Made by a program: the position numbers and the translations under genes. This document shows, piece by piece, positions 44,852 to 54,221 of a DNA stretch of 64,000 nucleotides. Origin of the DNA: Corynebacterium aquatimens (GTDB taxonomy: Bacteria; Actinomycetota; Actinomycetes; Mycobacteriales; Mycobacteriaceae). Within the stretch, counting starts at the first letter, position 1, and each line of letters opens with the position of its first letter. A model generated the notes under the pieces. The model searched no databases and had not been told where the DNA came from. It was given only the letters and a program-made list of their open reading frames with translations. The stretch covers positions 2,460,397 to 2,524,396 of the forward strand of contig NZ_CP046980.1 of assembly GCF_030408395.1 (NCBI RefSeq), in the 5' to 3' direction.

Positions 44852-45460
44852 CTAGTTATCGTCAGTATTTGCCGGAAACGTTGAAAACAGCGGCAGCGGC
44901 ATGGGCTGGCGGCGCAGGACATCGCCCGTAAGATCCACGTTGGCGGGGGCAATGACATCGGAGGGCAAAGCGGGGGCGACGTACCAATCACCGCGGTCAA
45001 TTTCGTCTTCCAGCTGGCCGGGTTCCCACTCGGCGTAGCCGACGAAGAGGCGCATGCCGTCTAGGAGCTCCTGCATGCGGGCGGGGTCGCTGTGCATGTC
45101 CACGTAGACGAGGCGATTGGCCACGCGGGTGAGCTCGTCGTGCTCAGCCACATCGATGCGGTTTTTGATCACGCCCACGCCGATGGCTGCTTGCGGCCCG
45201 ACGGGTCCGCCGATGAATAGTGCCTGGGGGGCGGCGACAACGTCGACCCATTCGGGCATGACGTTGGCCACGGCGATGTCGCTGCGGCGGTTGAGGATCA
45301 CGCCCAGGGTGTGTTCGCTCGTGTGCTCTAGGACCAGCACCACCGTGCGAGCAAACTCGGGGGAGAGCATGCCCGGCGCGGCCACGAGCAGCATGCCCGG
45401 CGCGGGGTCGGTGCGCTCTAGGGCTGTGAACAGACGGTCGGCGTAGAAGTACTCAGCCAT
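44852..45460 (-). CDS. YqgE/AlgH family protein (UPF0301)
   Basis: The 202-residue protein has PGMLLVAAPGMLSPEFARTV and LFIGGPVG, hallmarks of the UPF0301 family. The family's role is not established. It overlaps the end of... the upstream CCA-enzyme gene by 8 bp, an arrangement also common in other corynebacteria. Confidence 0.88.
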   Translation of the reverse strand: MAEYFYADRLFTALERTDPAPGMLLVAAPGMLSPEFARTVVLVLEHTSEHTLGVILNRRSDIAVANVMPEWVDVVAAPQALFIGGPVGPQAAIGVGVIKNRIDVAEHDELTRVANRLVYVDMHSDPARMQELLDGMRLFVGYAEWEPGQLEDEIDRGDWYVAPALPSDVIAPANVDLTGDVLRRQPMPLPLFSTFPANTDDN

Positions 45461-46961
45461 TGTTAGCCCACCATTTCTTTAGTTCTTCCACGGCTTCATC
45501 GTGGTCAAGCTCGCCGCGCTCCAAGCGGAGCTCCTTCATGTACGCCCATGCTTTGCCCACCTGGGGTCCGGGTTCAAGGCCGAGGATCTCCATGATCTCG
45601 TTCCCGTCGAGGTCCGGGCGGACGCGGGCGAGGTCTTCTTTGGCCGCCAAGTCTGCGATGCGTTCCTCCAGGTGGTCGTAGGTGTTCTGGAGGCGGGCCG
45701 CCTTGCGCGGGTTGCGGGTGGTGCAGTCGGCGCGTACGAGTTTGTGCAGGCGGGGCAGCAGGTCCCCGGCGTCCGTGACGTAGCGGCGTACGGCTGAGTC
45801 GGTCCACTGGCCTTCGCCGAAACCATGGAAGCGCATGTGCAAGAACACCAGCTGCCCCACGTCCTCGATGACGTGCTTGGGGTACTTGAGCTTCCTCAAA
45901 CGCTTGCGCGCGAGCTTCGCGCCTACAACCTCATGGTGGTGAAACGTCACGCCACCGCCGGGTTTGGCTGCGCGCGTGTCCGGTTTGCCGATGTCGTGCA
46001 GAAGCGCCGCCCAGCGCAACACGAGGTCGGGGTCTTGCGAGCTTGTACCTTCTTCTTGCGGGCTTGACCCTTCAAGCTCGCATGCTTGTTTCAAGACCGT
46101 CAGCGAGTGGGCGTAGACGTCTTTGTGTTGCATGTGCTCGTCGCGTTCGAGTTTGAGCGCGGGGATTTCGGGGATGATGCGGTCTGCGAGCCCGGTGGTG
46201 ACGATCAGGTCGATGCCGTCCCAGGGGCGGGCGCCGCACATGAGTTTGTCCAGTTCGGTTTGGACGCGTTCGACGGTGATGCGGTCGATCTCTTCGGCCA
46301 TGTCCGTCATGGCATCTTTTACGCGTGGGGCAACGTCGAATCCCAGTTGGGAGACAAACCTGGCGGCGCGGAGCATGCGCAGGGGGTCGTCGCGGAAGCT
46401 CACCTCGGGGGCCTGTGGGGTGTCGAGGGTGTGGTTGAGCAGGTCTTTGAGCCCGTCGACGGGGTCGTGGAAGTCGAATTCCAGACTGTCGGAGGTGGGT
46501 ATAAGTTCAATCGCCATGGCGTTGACGCGGAAGTCGCGGCGGATCAGGTCGCCTTCGATCGTGTCGCCGAAGGTGACCTCCGGGTTGCGGGTCACGCCGT
46601 CATAGAGGTCGGAGCGGAAGGTGGTGATTTCTACCTGCTGGCCGTCTTTCACAGCGGAGACGGTGCCGAATTCGATGCCGGTGTCCCAGACGTTGTCGCC
46701 CCAGCCATCGAGGATTGCGCGGATGGTTTCCGGCCGCGCGGAGGTAGTGAAATCCAGGTCGTTGCCCAAGCGCCCCAGCATGGCGTCGCGCACGGGGCCG
46801 CCCACGAGGTACAGCGATTCACCTGCGTCTTTGAAGGCGTTTGCTAGCGGCGTGAGCAGAGGGCTTAGCTTTTCGACGGCCGATTGTGCGCGCGCGAGCA
46901 GCACAATGAATGCGGTGGAATCGCCCTTTACCGGCAGTTCGAACAGTAAGTCTTTGGTCAC
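45453..46961 (-). CDS. cca: CCA-adding tRNA nucleotidyltransferase
   Basis: The 502-residue class II nucleotidyltransferase adds or repairs the 3' CCA of tRNAs. LVGGPVRDAMLGRLGNDLDF holds the G-G and D-x-D catalytic elements. RRDFRVNAMAIEL and the arginine-rich DDPLRMLRAARF follow, and an HD phosphohydrolase domain (LLHDIGKPDTR) is present. It is divergent from the NUDIX gene, with 124 bp between starts. Confidence 0.94.
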   Translation of the reverse strand: MTKDLLFELPVKGDSTAFIVLLARAQSAVEKLSPLLTPLANAFKDAGESLYLVGGPVRDAMLGRLGNDLDFTTSARPETIRAILDGWGDNVWDTGIEFGTVSAVKDGQQVEITTFRSDLYDGVTRNPEVTFGDTIEGDLIRRDFRVNAMAIELIPTSDSLEFDFHDPVDGLKDLLNHTLDTPQAPEVSFRDDPLRMLRAARFVSQLGFDVAPRVKDAMTDMAEEIDRITVERVQTELDKLMCGARPWDGIDLIVTTGLADRIIPEIPALKLERDEHMQHKDVYAHSLTVLKQACELEGSSPQEEGTSSQDPDLVLRWAALLHDIGKPDTRAAKPGGGVTFHHHEVVGAKLARKRLRKLKYPKHVIEDVGQLVFLHMRFHGFGEGQWTDSAVRRYVTDAGDLLPRLHKLVRADCTTRNPRKAARLQNTYDHLEERIADLAAKEDLARVRPDLDGNEIMEILGLEPGPQVGKAWAYMKELRLERGELDHDEAVEELKKWWANNG

Positions 46962-47085
46962 TGGCTCACCATACCGCGACAGTCAAGTTCCAGACCGGGT
47001 TCCGTAGGTTGTTGCCCTGAGTCCGATTTCACCCCTGTTACCCATAGTTACCCGGTTCATCCCCGGCCCGATACGATCGAAGCCA

Positions 47086-47970
47086 ATGACTGACAATGAC
47101 ACAGGTGACACGAGCGCGCAGCAGCCATCGCAGCGCGCGGAAGGATCGCGCCCGCGCAGGCGGCGTCGGCGCGGTTCTCGTCCTGCGTCAGGGGGTTCAA
47201 CCCAGAATGCTTCTACTACCGGTGGCAGCGAAAAGAAGCAGAAGTCGGGCGAAGGATCCTCGGGGGACAATTCCCAACGCCGCCGGCGCCGTCGCGGCGG
47301 TGGGAACCGGGGAAATAAGAAATCGAATCAGCGCTCAAACCAGCGCTCAAACCAGCGTTCAAACCAGCGTTCAAACCAGCGTTCAAATCAGCGCAGTTCT
47401 AAGCGCGGCGGGCAGCGCACTCCGGCATCGACGGCGAAGTATTCGGCAGCGAAGGCCAACTCCCATATGGAGACGCGCGATGAGACGTCGGCAGGCGGCT
47501 TGGTCGTATCCGGGATGTATGAGGCCGTGGGGGCGGACGGAACGGTGGACTTGGGCCAGATCTACGTCGCGCTGATCGGTCGGTTGGATCGCCGCGGGCG
47601 TTTGCTGTGGTCCATGCCTAAGGGCCACGTGGAGCCGGGGGAGAACCAGTGGGATACCGCGCGCCGTGAGGTGTGGGAGGAGACCGGTATTTACGGTGAG
47701 CCTTTCGCGGAGCTGGGGGTTATTGATTATTGGTTTGTTTCTGACGGCATCCGGATTCATAAGACGGTGCACCACAACCTGCTGCGTTACGTGGACGGGG
47801 TGCTCAATGATGAGGACCCGGAGGTAACAGAGGTGTCCTGGGTGCCAATGAACCAGCTCATTGAGCATTTGGCGTACGCCGATGAGCGCAAGTTGGCCCG
47901 CCAGGCCCTCGACAAGATTCCTGATCTCGCGCGCGCGGAGCGTGATGCGGGCCGGGTCACGCCGCGGTAG
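47086..47970 (+). CDS. NUDIX hydrolase (MutT4-like) with repetitive basic N-terminus
   Basis: The 294-residue protein has a complete NUDIX box ([20 protein letters not shown], then TG) near residue 185, for metal-dependent cleavage of nucleoside diphosphate derivatives. The first 140 residues are disordered and strongly basic, with arginine runs and about six tandem NQRS units. The position next to cca and murJ matches mutT4 of mycobacteria. The basic tail could bind RNA, DNA or the membrane surface. Confidence 0.87.
   Translation: MTDNDTGDTSAQQPSQRAEGSRPRRRRRRGSRPASGGSTQNASTTGGSEKKQKSGEGSSGDNSQRRRRRRGGGNRGNKKSNQRSNQRSNQRSNQRSNQRSNQRSSKRGGQRTPASTAKYSAAKANSHMETRDETSAGGLVVSGMYEAVGADGTVDLGQIYVALIGRLDRRGRLLWSMPKGHVEPGENQWDTARREVWEETGIYGEPFAELGVIDYWFVSDGIRIHKTVHHNLLRYVDGVLNDEDPEVTEVSWVPMNQLIEHLAYADERKLARQALDKIPDLARAERDAGRVTPR
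47326..47397. repeat. 12-bp tandem repeat in the NUDIX gene
   Basis: About six units close to AACCAGCGTTCA encode Asn-Gln-Arg-Ser in frame. Unit number can change without a frameshift, so length variants between strains are likely. Confidence 0.85.
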
Positions 47971-47983
47971 CAGGTGGTTGGAC

Positions 47984-50629
47984 ATGCATCGCCGCCGATT
48001 CTTTAGACTCCCCGCCGCTGTAGCCGCAGCGGCTCTTGTTGCTGTGAGCAGCCCGCTTATCGACGGGCCAATCTCGTCAGCGGTCCCCGTACCGCTTGCG
48101 CCGAACGACCCGGCGGTGGCGCAGCAATGGGCAAACCCTGCCATTAGGCAGGGGGAGGGCCAGCACGGCGTGAGCATTGAGCTTATCGACGCCCCGGTGA
48201 CCGTTCCGGCCGGCGACGTGATGACGGTGACAGTGCTGGTCCGGAACACAACTGACCAGACGGTAGATGGGTTGGGGATCACCCCGCGGCGCGGCCCAGC
48301 GTCAGGTTCGGTGGCGGATGCGCGAGTTTCAGCCGTTGCCGATATCGGCGAGTACGTGGACATCGGGAAGACGGCGCAGCTCGCCGACGTGGGCCCCGGG
48401 GAATCCCGAGAAGTGGAAATGCCCATCCCCACTGCCGCCGGTAAGGGCGGGATCGACACGCCGTGGCCGGGGAACTACCCGGTGCTGCTGGAGCTGAGCC
48501 GCGACGGGGCAGCGATCGACACCGAACGGTGGCAACTGACAGTGACACCGCCGGCAGAGCCCGCGCAGCAGGCGGAAGCCGACGCAATGCGTGCCCCCAT
48601 GCAACCCGCGGGTGTGACCATGCTGTTCCCGCTGCATGCACGCACCGATGTGGTCCCCGGGGAAACCGGAGAGGCACCGAATAGGCCGCCGCTTTTCCTG
48701 TCGTCGGAAAGCGTGGCGGATGCGATCGCGCCGGGCGGGCGGCTCGACGCGCTGGTGGACATCTACGCAGACGCGACGCACGGCGAGTCGGGGGAGGCCA
48801 TGAGCGCGGCGATGTGCCTGGCGGTCGACCCGGCGCTGGTAGACACGGTGGAACGCATGACTCGCGGGTACTCGGTGGCGGATGCGCGGCCGCCGGCGGT
48901 GAAAGAGCAGAAACGGCTGCGCGACAGTTGGCTGAAGCCAAAAGAAGGAAAGACCGCGCCCGGAAAGGGCGTTGAAGATGCCCGCGCGTGGTTGGCGAAG
49001 CTGCAGGAGGCGGCGAAAGACGAGTGCGTAGTGGCACTGCCCTGGGCAAACACGGACGTTAATGCGGTGGCCCGGACGGGCAACCAGTGGTTGATGCGGG
49101 AGGCGATTGAGCGCGGGCCGTTCACGGTGGAGCGCGTGCTGGAAACCCCGGTCGTGCGCAACGTGGTGGTGCCCGGCGCGGGGTACGTGACTGCCGATGC
49201 GGCCCGCGGGCTGGGGTGGGCGGACCACGCGTCATCGGTGGTGGGAACCTACGGGATGCACGCGGCGTGGGAGGCGCAGCATTCCGCGGACAACGCTCAA
49301 GCAAACGACACCGGCACCAAGGTGGAGGGAGACCAGGAAACGAACCTGGAGCGGACGGACACCCCGGATGCGTCGGGAGTTACCGCCCCGGCGCCGCGGG
49401 AGACGGTGCGCGTGCTCGTGGCGGACAACACCCTGCCGCAGTTGGGATCGAGCCGCTTCGCCCAGGTGGGTGAGAACGTGGAGGCAGTGACCTTCCCGGC
49501 CACGCTCAACGCAACGGTTGCAGCAACGGGTGATCATCCGCGCACGGTGGGTTACAGCGACGAAACGTGGCGCTACCGGTACGGGTTGGATTCCGCTGTG
49601 GCGCGTGACATTACTGCGGCCGCGGCGCTGCGGACGGCCGTCGACAATGCGGCTGTTCCTGCCGTGGACCCGGAGGTCTACGGTGGTGAGTCCAGTCAGG
49701 CGCCGTCGCCAGTGATGGTTGCACCGCCCGCACACTGGTCTTCCAGCACGGCTGAGGTGCTCACGTCGACCGTTAAAGACATTATGGGCACCGGCAAGGC
49801 CGTCCCGATGACCATGGGGGACTACCTGCTCAACACGCCTGGCCCGCTGGACCCCGCCCCGGCGCCCACGTCTGAGGTCCCCCCGGAGTCTATGGGCACG
49901 CCGTACTCCGACCCCACCGTGTTCTCGGACACGGAGGTGCTCTCTGCCAGCCAACAGGCCAATTACATCGACGACCTCACGCAGTTAATGCTCAATGACC
50001 GGGGGATCGCGCTGACCAGGTACGGTTTCACGCTGCCGCTGCGCCTTGATCTTCTGCGTGCGCTGAGTATTACGGAACGCAATAATCCGGACACCTATTC
50101 CGATGCCGCGGCCGCGACCCGCACCCGGCTTAACGGCGGGCGTGACACGCTCACGGCGCTGCGTTCCGCGGTATCGCTTATCCCGCCGGGCAATGTCTAC
50201 ACCCGCACTTCCGCGTCCTCGCCGCTGCTCATCGTCGCGGAGAACGGCCTGCCGCTTCCCGTCGGTGCGTCGATTGTCTACCGCGGCCCGGCAGGCGCGA
50301 AACTCAACACCCCGCCGAACCTGACCATCCCGGCGCGTGGGTCAATGACTATCCAGATGACAGCGGACCTGCCCGAAACGGGCGAGGGGGACAACACAGA
50401 AGGGGAAAACACGGACCTTCAGCTCTACCTGGCAACGCCGAACAACAAGCCGATTTCCCAGCCGGTAGACATTTCCGTGCGCACGGTGGGCATCAGCGTG
50501 GCCACATGGTTGCTCGTCGCAGCGGTCGCTGGCGCGTTCATCGTCGCGGTGGGGGTTACGTTAAAGCGCCGGCGCGGGGCGCGATTAGCGCCGTCAGCAG
50601 CGCAAACACAAAATCAGGAAAAAAATTAG
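47984..50629 (+). CDS. Large secreted, membrane-anchored protein (Rv3909-like)
   Basis: The 881-residue protein has a signal peptide (MHRRRFFRLPAAVAAAALVA), a long extracytoplasmic region with Ig-like opening strands (VTVPAGDVMTVTVLVRNTT) and one C-terminal membrane helix (VATWLLVAAVAGAFIVAVGV) with a basic tail. The equivalent gene stands between mutT4 and murJ in mycobacteria (Rv3909), where it has no proven function; a cell-wall role next to the lipid II flippase is likely. The start at ATG 47984 is 13 bp after the NUDIX stop. The 11-mer GCTTATCGACG occurs twice within its first 70 codons. Confidence 0.83.
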   Translation: MHRRRFFRLPAAVAAAALVAVSSPLIDGPISSAVPVPLAPNDPAVAQQWANPAIRQGEGQHGVSIELIDAPVTVPAGDVMTVTVLVRNTTDQTVDGLGITPRRGPASGSVADARVSAVADIGEYVDIGKTAQLADVGPGESREVEMPIPTAAGKGGIDTPWPGNYPVLLELSRDGAAIDTERWQLTVTPPAEPAQQAEADAMRAPMQPAGVTMLFPLHARTDVVPGETGEAPNRPPLFLSSESVADAIAPGGRLDALVDIYADATHGESGEAMSAAMCLAVDPALVDTVERMTRGYSVADARPPAVKEQKRLRDSWLKPKEGKTAPGKGVEDARAWLAKLQEAAKDECVVALPWANTDVNAVARTGNQWLMREAIERGPFTVERVLETPVVRNVVVPGAGYVTADAARGLGWADHASSVVGTYGMHAAWEAQHSADNAQANDTGTKVEGDQETNLERTDTPDASGVTAPAPRETVRVLVADNTLPQLGSSRFAQVGENVEAVTFPATLNATVAATGDHPRTVGYSDETWRYRYGLDSAVARDITAAAALRTAVDNAAVPAVDPEVYGGESSQAPSPVMVAPPAHWSSSTAEVLTSTVKDIMGTGKAVPMTMGDYLLNTPGPLDPAPAPTSEVPPESMGTPYSDPTVFSDTEVLSASQQANYIDDLTQLMLNDRGIALTRYGFTLPLRLDLLRALSITERNNPDTYSDAAAATRTRLNGGRDTLTALRSAVSLIPPGNVYTRTSASSPLLIVAENGLPLPVGASIVYRGPAGAKLNTPPNLTIPARGSMTIQMTADLPETGEGDNTEGENTDLQLYLATPNNKPISQPVDISVRTVGISVATWLLVAAVAGAFIVAVGVTLKRRRGARLAPSAAQTQNQEKN

Positions 50630-50662
50630 AAATCTCGCGTCTTTTGCCTTAAACTAAATGAC

Positions 50663-50733
50663 GACCACCCTGGTTGAGCATCCCCCCCGAGCTCGCTAAA
50701 CCCCCCCCTCTGCGAGCAGCTCCCAGGGTGGTC
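50663..50733 (+). ncRNA. Candidate 6C-like small RNA
   Basis: An 11-bp perfect outer stem (GACCACCCTGG / CCAGGGTGGTC) encloses two cytosine runs, seven C at 50682-50688 and eight C at 50701-50708. The second sits in the loop of a GCTCGC / GCGAGC stem, and a GAGC / GCTC pairing can enclose the first. Hairpin loops with six or more C are the mark of the actinobacterial 6C RNA. TAAACT at about 50651 may be its -10 box. The alternative is a leader structure of murJ. Confidence 0.6.
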
Positions 50734-50763
50734 CCCAAATGATCGAGTGTTTTGGAGCCATCG

Positions 50764-53700
50764 TTGACCCGACAGGTACAAGCGGAAGAGGCTCAGCCGT
50801 CCACTACGTCTGATTCCCAGGTAGTTCGTTCCACTGGATCAATGGCGGTGGCCACACTCCTAAGCCGCATCACGGGATTCATCCGTACGGTCCTGATTAC
50901 ATCGGCGCTTGGCGGTGCCATCGCGTCGGCGTTCAACACCGCGAATGTGCTGCCGAACATGATCACGGAGATCGTGTTGGGCTCGGTCCTTACCGCCCTG
51001 GTGGTGCCAGTGCTGGTCCGCGCGGAACAAGAAGACCCGGATCACGGTGCGGCGTTCATCCGAAGACTTTTCACGCTGACCATCACGTTGTTGTCGGTGG
51101 TCACCGTTGTCGCCGTCATTGCGGCGCCATTGCTCACGCGCCTCCTGCTTGTTAGCGAGGGGAAGGTGAACCTGGGGCAATCCACTGCGTTTGCCTACCT
51201 GCTGCTTCCCCAGATCTTCTTCTATGGACTGTTCTCACTGTTCATGGCGGTTTTGAACACCAAGGAAGTGTTTAGACCGGGTGCGTGGGCGCCCGTGGTC
51301 AACAATCTTGTCTCCATCGCGGTGTTGTGCGCCTATCTGCTACTACCGGGCAGTCTGCACCCCGATGAAGCGGTGTCCATCACGGACCCGCATGTGTTAC
51401 TGCTGGGGTTGGGAACCACTGCCGGCGTGGTTGTGCAGTGCCTGATCATGCTTCCGGCGTTGAAGCGATTGAAGATCGACTTGCGCCCGCTGTGGGGGAT
51501 CGATGATCGCCTGAAGCAGTTCGGCGGGATGGCGCTGGCGATTATTTCCTACGTGGCGATCAGCCAGGTGGGCTACATCTTCAACAACCGTATTGCGGAC
51601 AATGCTGATGCTTCCGCGCCGGTGATCTACATGCAGCACTGGATGCTGCTCCAAGTGCCGTATGGCATCATCGGCGTCACCTTGCTCACAGCGATCATGC
51701 CGCGGCTATCGCGCAACGCTGCGCACGGTGATGATAAAGCGGTGGTGCGCGACCTGACGGTGGGCACAAAGCTCACGTTCATCGCTTTGATCCCCATCAT
51801 CATCTTCCTCACCGCGCTGGGGCCGGATATTGGTAACGCGCTGTTTGGCTACGGCAACTTCACCACGGCCGAGGCCCGCACCCTGGGCTTGACCTTAAGC
51901 TTTTCGGCCTTCACGCTCATCCCCTACGCGCTAGTGATGTTGCACCTGCGCGTGTTCTACGCGCGTGAGGAAGCCTGGACGCCAACGTTCATCATCGCCG
52001 GAATCACCATCACCAAGGTGGCCTTGGCGTTCCTCGCACCCGTCGTGGCGGACCGCCCCCAAGACGTTGTTGTGCTCCTCGGTGCCGCCAACGGCTTTGG
52101 TTTCATCGCCGGTGCCTTGGTGGGTTCCATCTTGCTGCGCCGTCGCCTGGGGTCGCTGGGTACGCCAGCGGTGCTGCTCACCTCCGCGTGGGCTGCCGGC
52201 GCGGGCCTCGTCGGCCTGCTCGCGGCGTGGCTGGTGCGCATGCTGTTGCGCGCATTCCCGGGCACGCTCAGTGGGTTCACTGACAGCCTGGGGCTGCGCG
52301 AGTCTGTCGGATTGCTCGTGGAAATCAGCCTGCTTGGCATCATCTTCGTCATCGTCACCGGCGTGGTCTTGGCCTTCTCCGGCCTGCCGGAAGTGGCCAG
52401 CATCGGCCAGGTCTTGCGCCGTATCCCGGGTCTTAACAAGGTCATTAAACCGGCCGCAGCGCCGGAAGAATCTGACATGCCCGCCGTATCAGACAGTCCG
52501 GATGTTGCAGACGTTGCGGATCAGCTCGCCGCACCCGCGGACCCGCGCGAGGTGTCCTCGCAGGTTCTGGCTGCGGACTCGTTCAACGCATCCCCTGTCC
52601 CACCCCCCATGTCCGCGGGCGTCGTTCGTGGACCCCGGCTCGTGCCCGGCGCTGCGGTCTCCGATGGCCGGTTCAGGCTTCTGCGCCACCACGGCTCCAC
52701 GGCGGAGGCGCAGTTCTGGCAGGCCCGCGAGCAGGAGACCGGCCGGGATGTCGCACTAGTCTTCGTCGATACGTGTGGCTCAGATGGGGAAGCCGTCACC
52801 CCCCGCCAGGCAGCGATTGACGCCGCGGGAATTTGTCACCGTACGAATAAGCTCGCGGCTTTAAACTTGAACTCCGTGGCGGGTTCCATCGAGACAATCC
52901 GCTATCGCACCGGCTGCGTCGTGGTTGCGGATTGGGTACCGGGATCGTCGATTCAGGCAGTCGCCAGCTCCGGTGAGACCTTATCCGGGGAGGCCGTTGC
53001 GCACTCCCTGGCGCCTTTGACGGACAACGTGGCCCAGGCGCACGAAGCCGGGATTCCTCTGGGCTTGCACCACCGCGACCAGCTGCGCGTGTCTGAGGAC
53101 GGGTTCATCGTGCTGGCATTCCCCATGATCATGCCCCGCGCGGAAATGAGCGATGATTCCGCGGCCCTCGCCTCTGCGCTTGAGCTACTCAGTGGTGCGG
53201 CCCGATCTACGGACCTTGCTGATGCTGCTGCCGCAGCCCAAGATTTGGCTAGCGACGATGCGGCGGAGGCGGACGATTTCCGCGCACTCGCTGGCCAGCT
53301 CGACGCGATTGGAACCGCCCCACCCCAGGAGGTGCAGACCGTGACCAATGAACCAGTCACCACCCCGCCGATCCCGCACGCACCCGAGGACCGGCCGGAG
53401 GAACCAGACACTGTGTCCGGCTTCGGCGACCGCGGCATGGGCACTGGCGCGACGATCGCGCTTTTGATCGTCGCCGTTATCACCGTCCTCATTGCTGCCG
53501 CACTGACCACCTACTTCGTGGGCGTGTTGGGCAAGAACAACCCCGATACACCGGTGGCGGAGTCCGTGGCGGAAGGCGACGGGAGCGCCAAACCTGGCCG
53601 GGCAAACCTCCCCGTTTTGGTCCGCCCGCTGAGCCCGGAGCTGTGGCGTGGAACGCAAGGAAGCGACCAGGACACAGCCGCGGGCAGCTACGGCAATGAG

Positions 53701-54090
53701 GACCTGGCCAATCTGGTCGACGACGACCCCGCGACGGAATTCACCATCAACCCGCAGATGGCAATCAAGCTAGTCAGCGGGGATTCCAACCCGCCGCCGA
53801 CGTTCCAGCTCAACCAGGTGTTGATCACCACGAGCAAGGGCGACATGGATTACACCGTCTACGCGCTCACAGAGGACAACCTCTCACCGACGAACCTGAC
53901 CGATCTTCGCGTACTGGACACGGGGACCTTGCACAACGGCCAAAACCAGATTGATGTGACGTCTACCCCGGTGGTGTCCGGAATCATCGTCGCATTCCAG
54001 GGCGAGCGCGCTGACCTGTTTGATCGCCCGGACGTTGGCCCTACTCCGGTGGGTGAAATCGCGATGGTGGGCCTGCGCGCTTTGCCGTAA
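50764..54090 (+). CDS. murJ: Lipid II flippase MurJ fused to pseudokinase and exterior domain
   Basis: About 1,108 residues. The first 560 form a MurJ/MviN flippase (SRITGFIRTVLIT, 14 or so helices), which moves lipid II across the membrane. Next is a kinase-like domain (SDGRFRLLRHHGSTAEAQFW) lacking the VAIK lysine and the DFG motif, hence a pseudokinase. A further membrane helix (ATIALLIVAVITVLIAAALT) and an exterior beta-rich domain follow. This is the plan of mycobacterial MviN (Rv3910), whose phosphorylated pseudokinase recruits FhaA. TTG 50764 is preferred because GGAG ends 6 bases before it; TTG 50752 is the alternative. Confidence 0.92.
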   Translation: MTRQVQAEEAQPSTTSDSQVVRSTGSMAVATLLSRITGFIRTVLITSALGGAIASAFNTANVLPNMITEIVLGSVLTALVVPVLVRAEQEDPDHGAAFIRRLFTLTITLLSVVTVVAVIAAPLLTRLLLVSEGKVNLGQSTAFAYLLLPQIFFYGLFSLFMAVLNTKEVFRPGAWAPVVNNLVSIAVLCAYLLLPGSLHPDEAVSITDPHVLLLGLGTTAGVVVQCLIMLPALKRLKIDLRPLWGIDDRLKQFGGMALAIISYVAISQVGYIFNNRIADNADASAPVIYMQHWMLLQVPYGIIGVTLLTAIMPRLSRNAAHGDDKAVVRDLTVGTKLTFIALIPIIIFLTALGPDIGNALFGYGNFTTAEARTLGLTLSFSAFTLIPYALVMLHLRVFYAREEAWTPTFIIAGITITKVALAFLAPVVADRPQDVVVLLGAANGFGFIAGALVGSILLRRRLGSLGTPAVLLTSAWAAGAGLVGLLAAWLVRMLLRAFPGTLSGFTDSLGLRESVGLLVEISLLGIIFVIVTGVVLAFSGLPEVASIGQVLRRIPGLNKVIKPAAAPEESDMPAVSDSPDVADVADQLAAPADPREVSSQVLAADSFNASPVPPPMSAGVVRGPRLVPGAAVSDGRFRLLRHHGSTAEAQFWQAREQETGRDVALVFVDTCGSDGEAVTPRQAAIDAAGICHRTNKLAALNLNSVAGSIETIRYRTGCVVVADWVPGSSIQAVASSGETLSGEAVAHSLAPLTDNVAQAHEAGIPLGLHHRDQLRVSEDGFIVLAFPMIMPRAEMSDDSAALASALELLSGAARSTDLADAAAAAQDLASDDAAEADDFRALAGQLDAIGTAPPQEVQTVTNEPVTTPPIPHAPEDRPEEPDTVSGFGDRGMGTGATIALLIVAVITVLIAAALTTYFVGVLGKNNPDTPVAESVAEGDGSAKPGRANLPVLVRPLSPELWRGTQGSDQDTAAGSYGNEDLANLVDDDPATEFTINPQMAIKLVSGDSNPPPTFQLNQVLITTSKGDMDYTVYALTEDNLSPTNLTDLRVLDTGTLHNGQNQIDVTSTPVVSGIIVAFQGERADLFDRPDVGPTPVGEIAMVGLRALP

Positions 54091-54136
54091 CAGCGCTACC
54101 GTGTCCCAGCCTCAGCGCTAAAAAGCAAGGACGAAC

Positions 54137-54154
54137 TGCACACTATAGTGTGCA
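54137..54154. promoter_or_regulatory. Perfect palindrome upstream of sigM
   Basis: TGCACACTATAGTGTGCA is an 18-bp perfect palindrome 67 bp before the sigM ATG. Eighteen bases (54140-54157) are shared exactly with 22351-22368. The central TATAGT could double as a -10 box, so a bound repressor would block the promoter. Confidence 0.7.
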
Positions 54155-54221
54155 ATTTTGGGCGGCGGCCGTTGTAACCCCGTGCCACAATGGGGGCAAC
54201 AGTCACGGTAGGGGGGCCACG

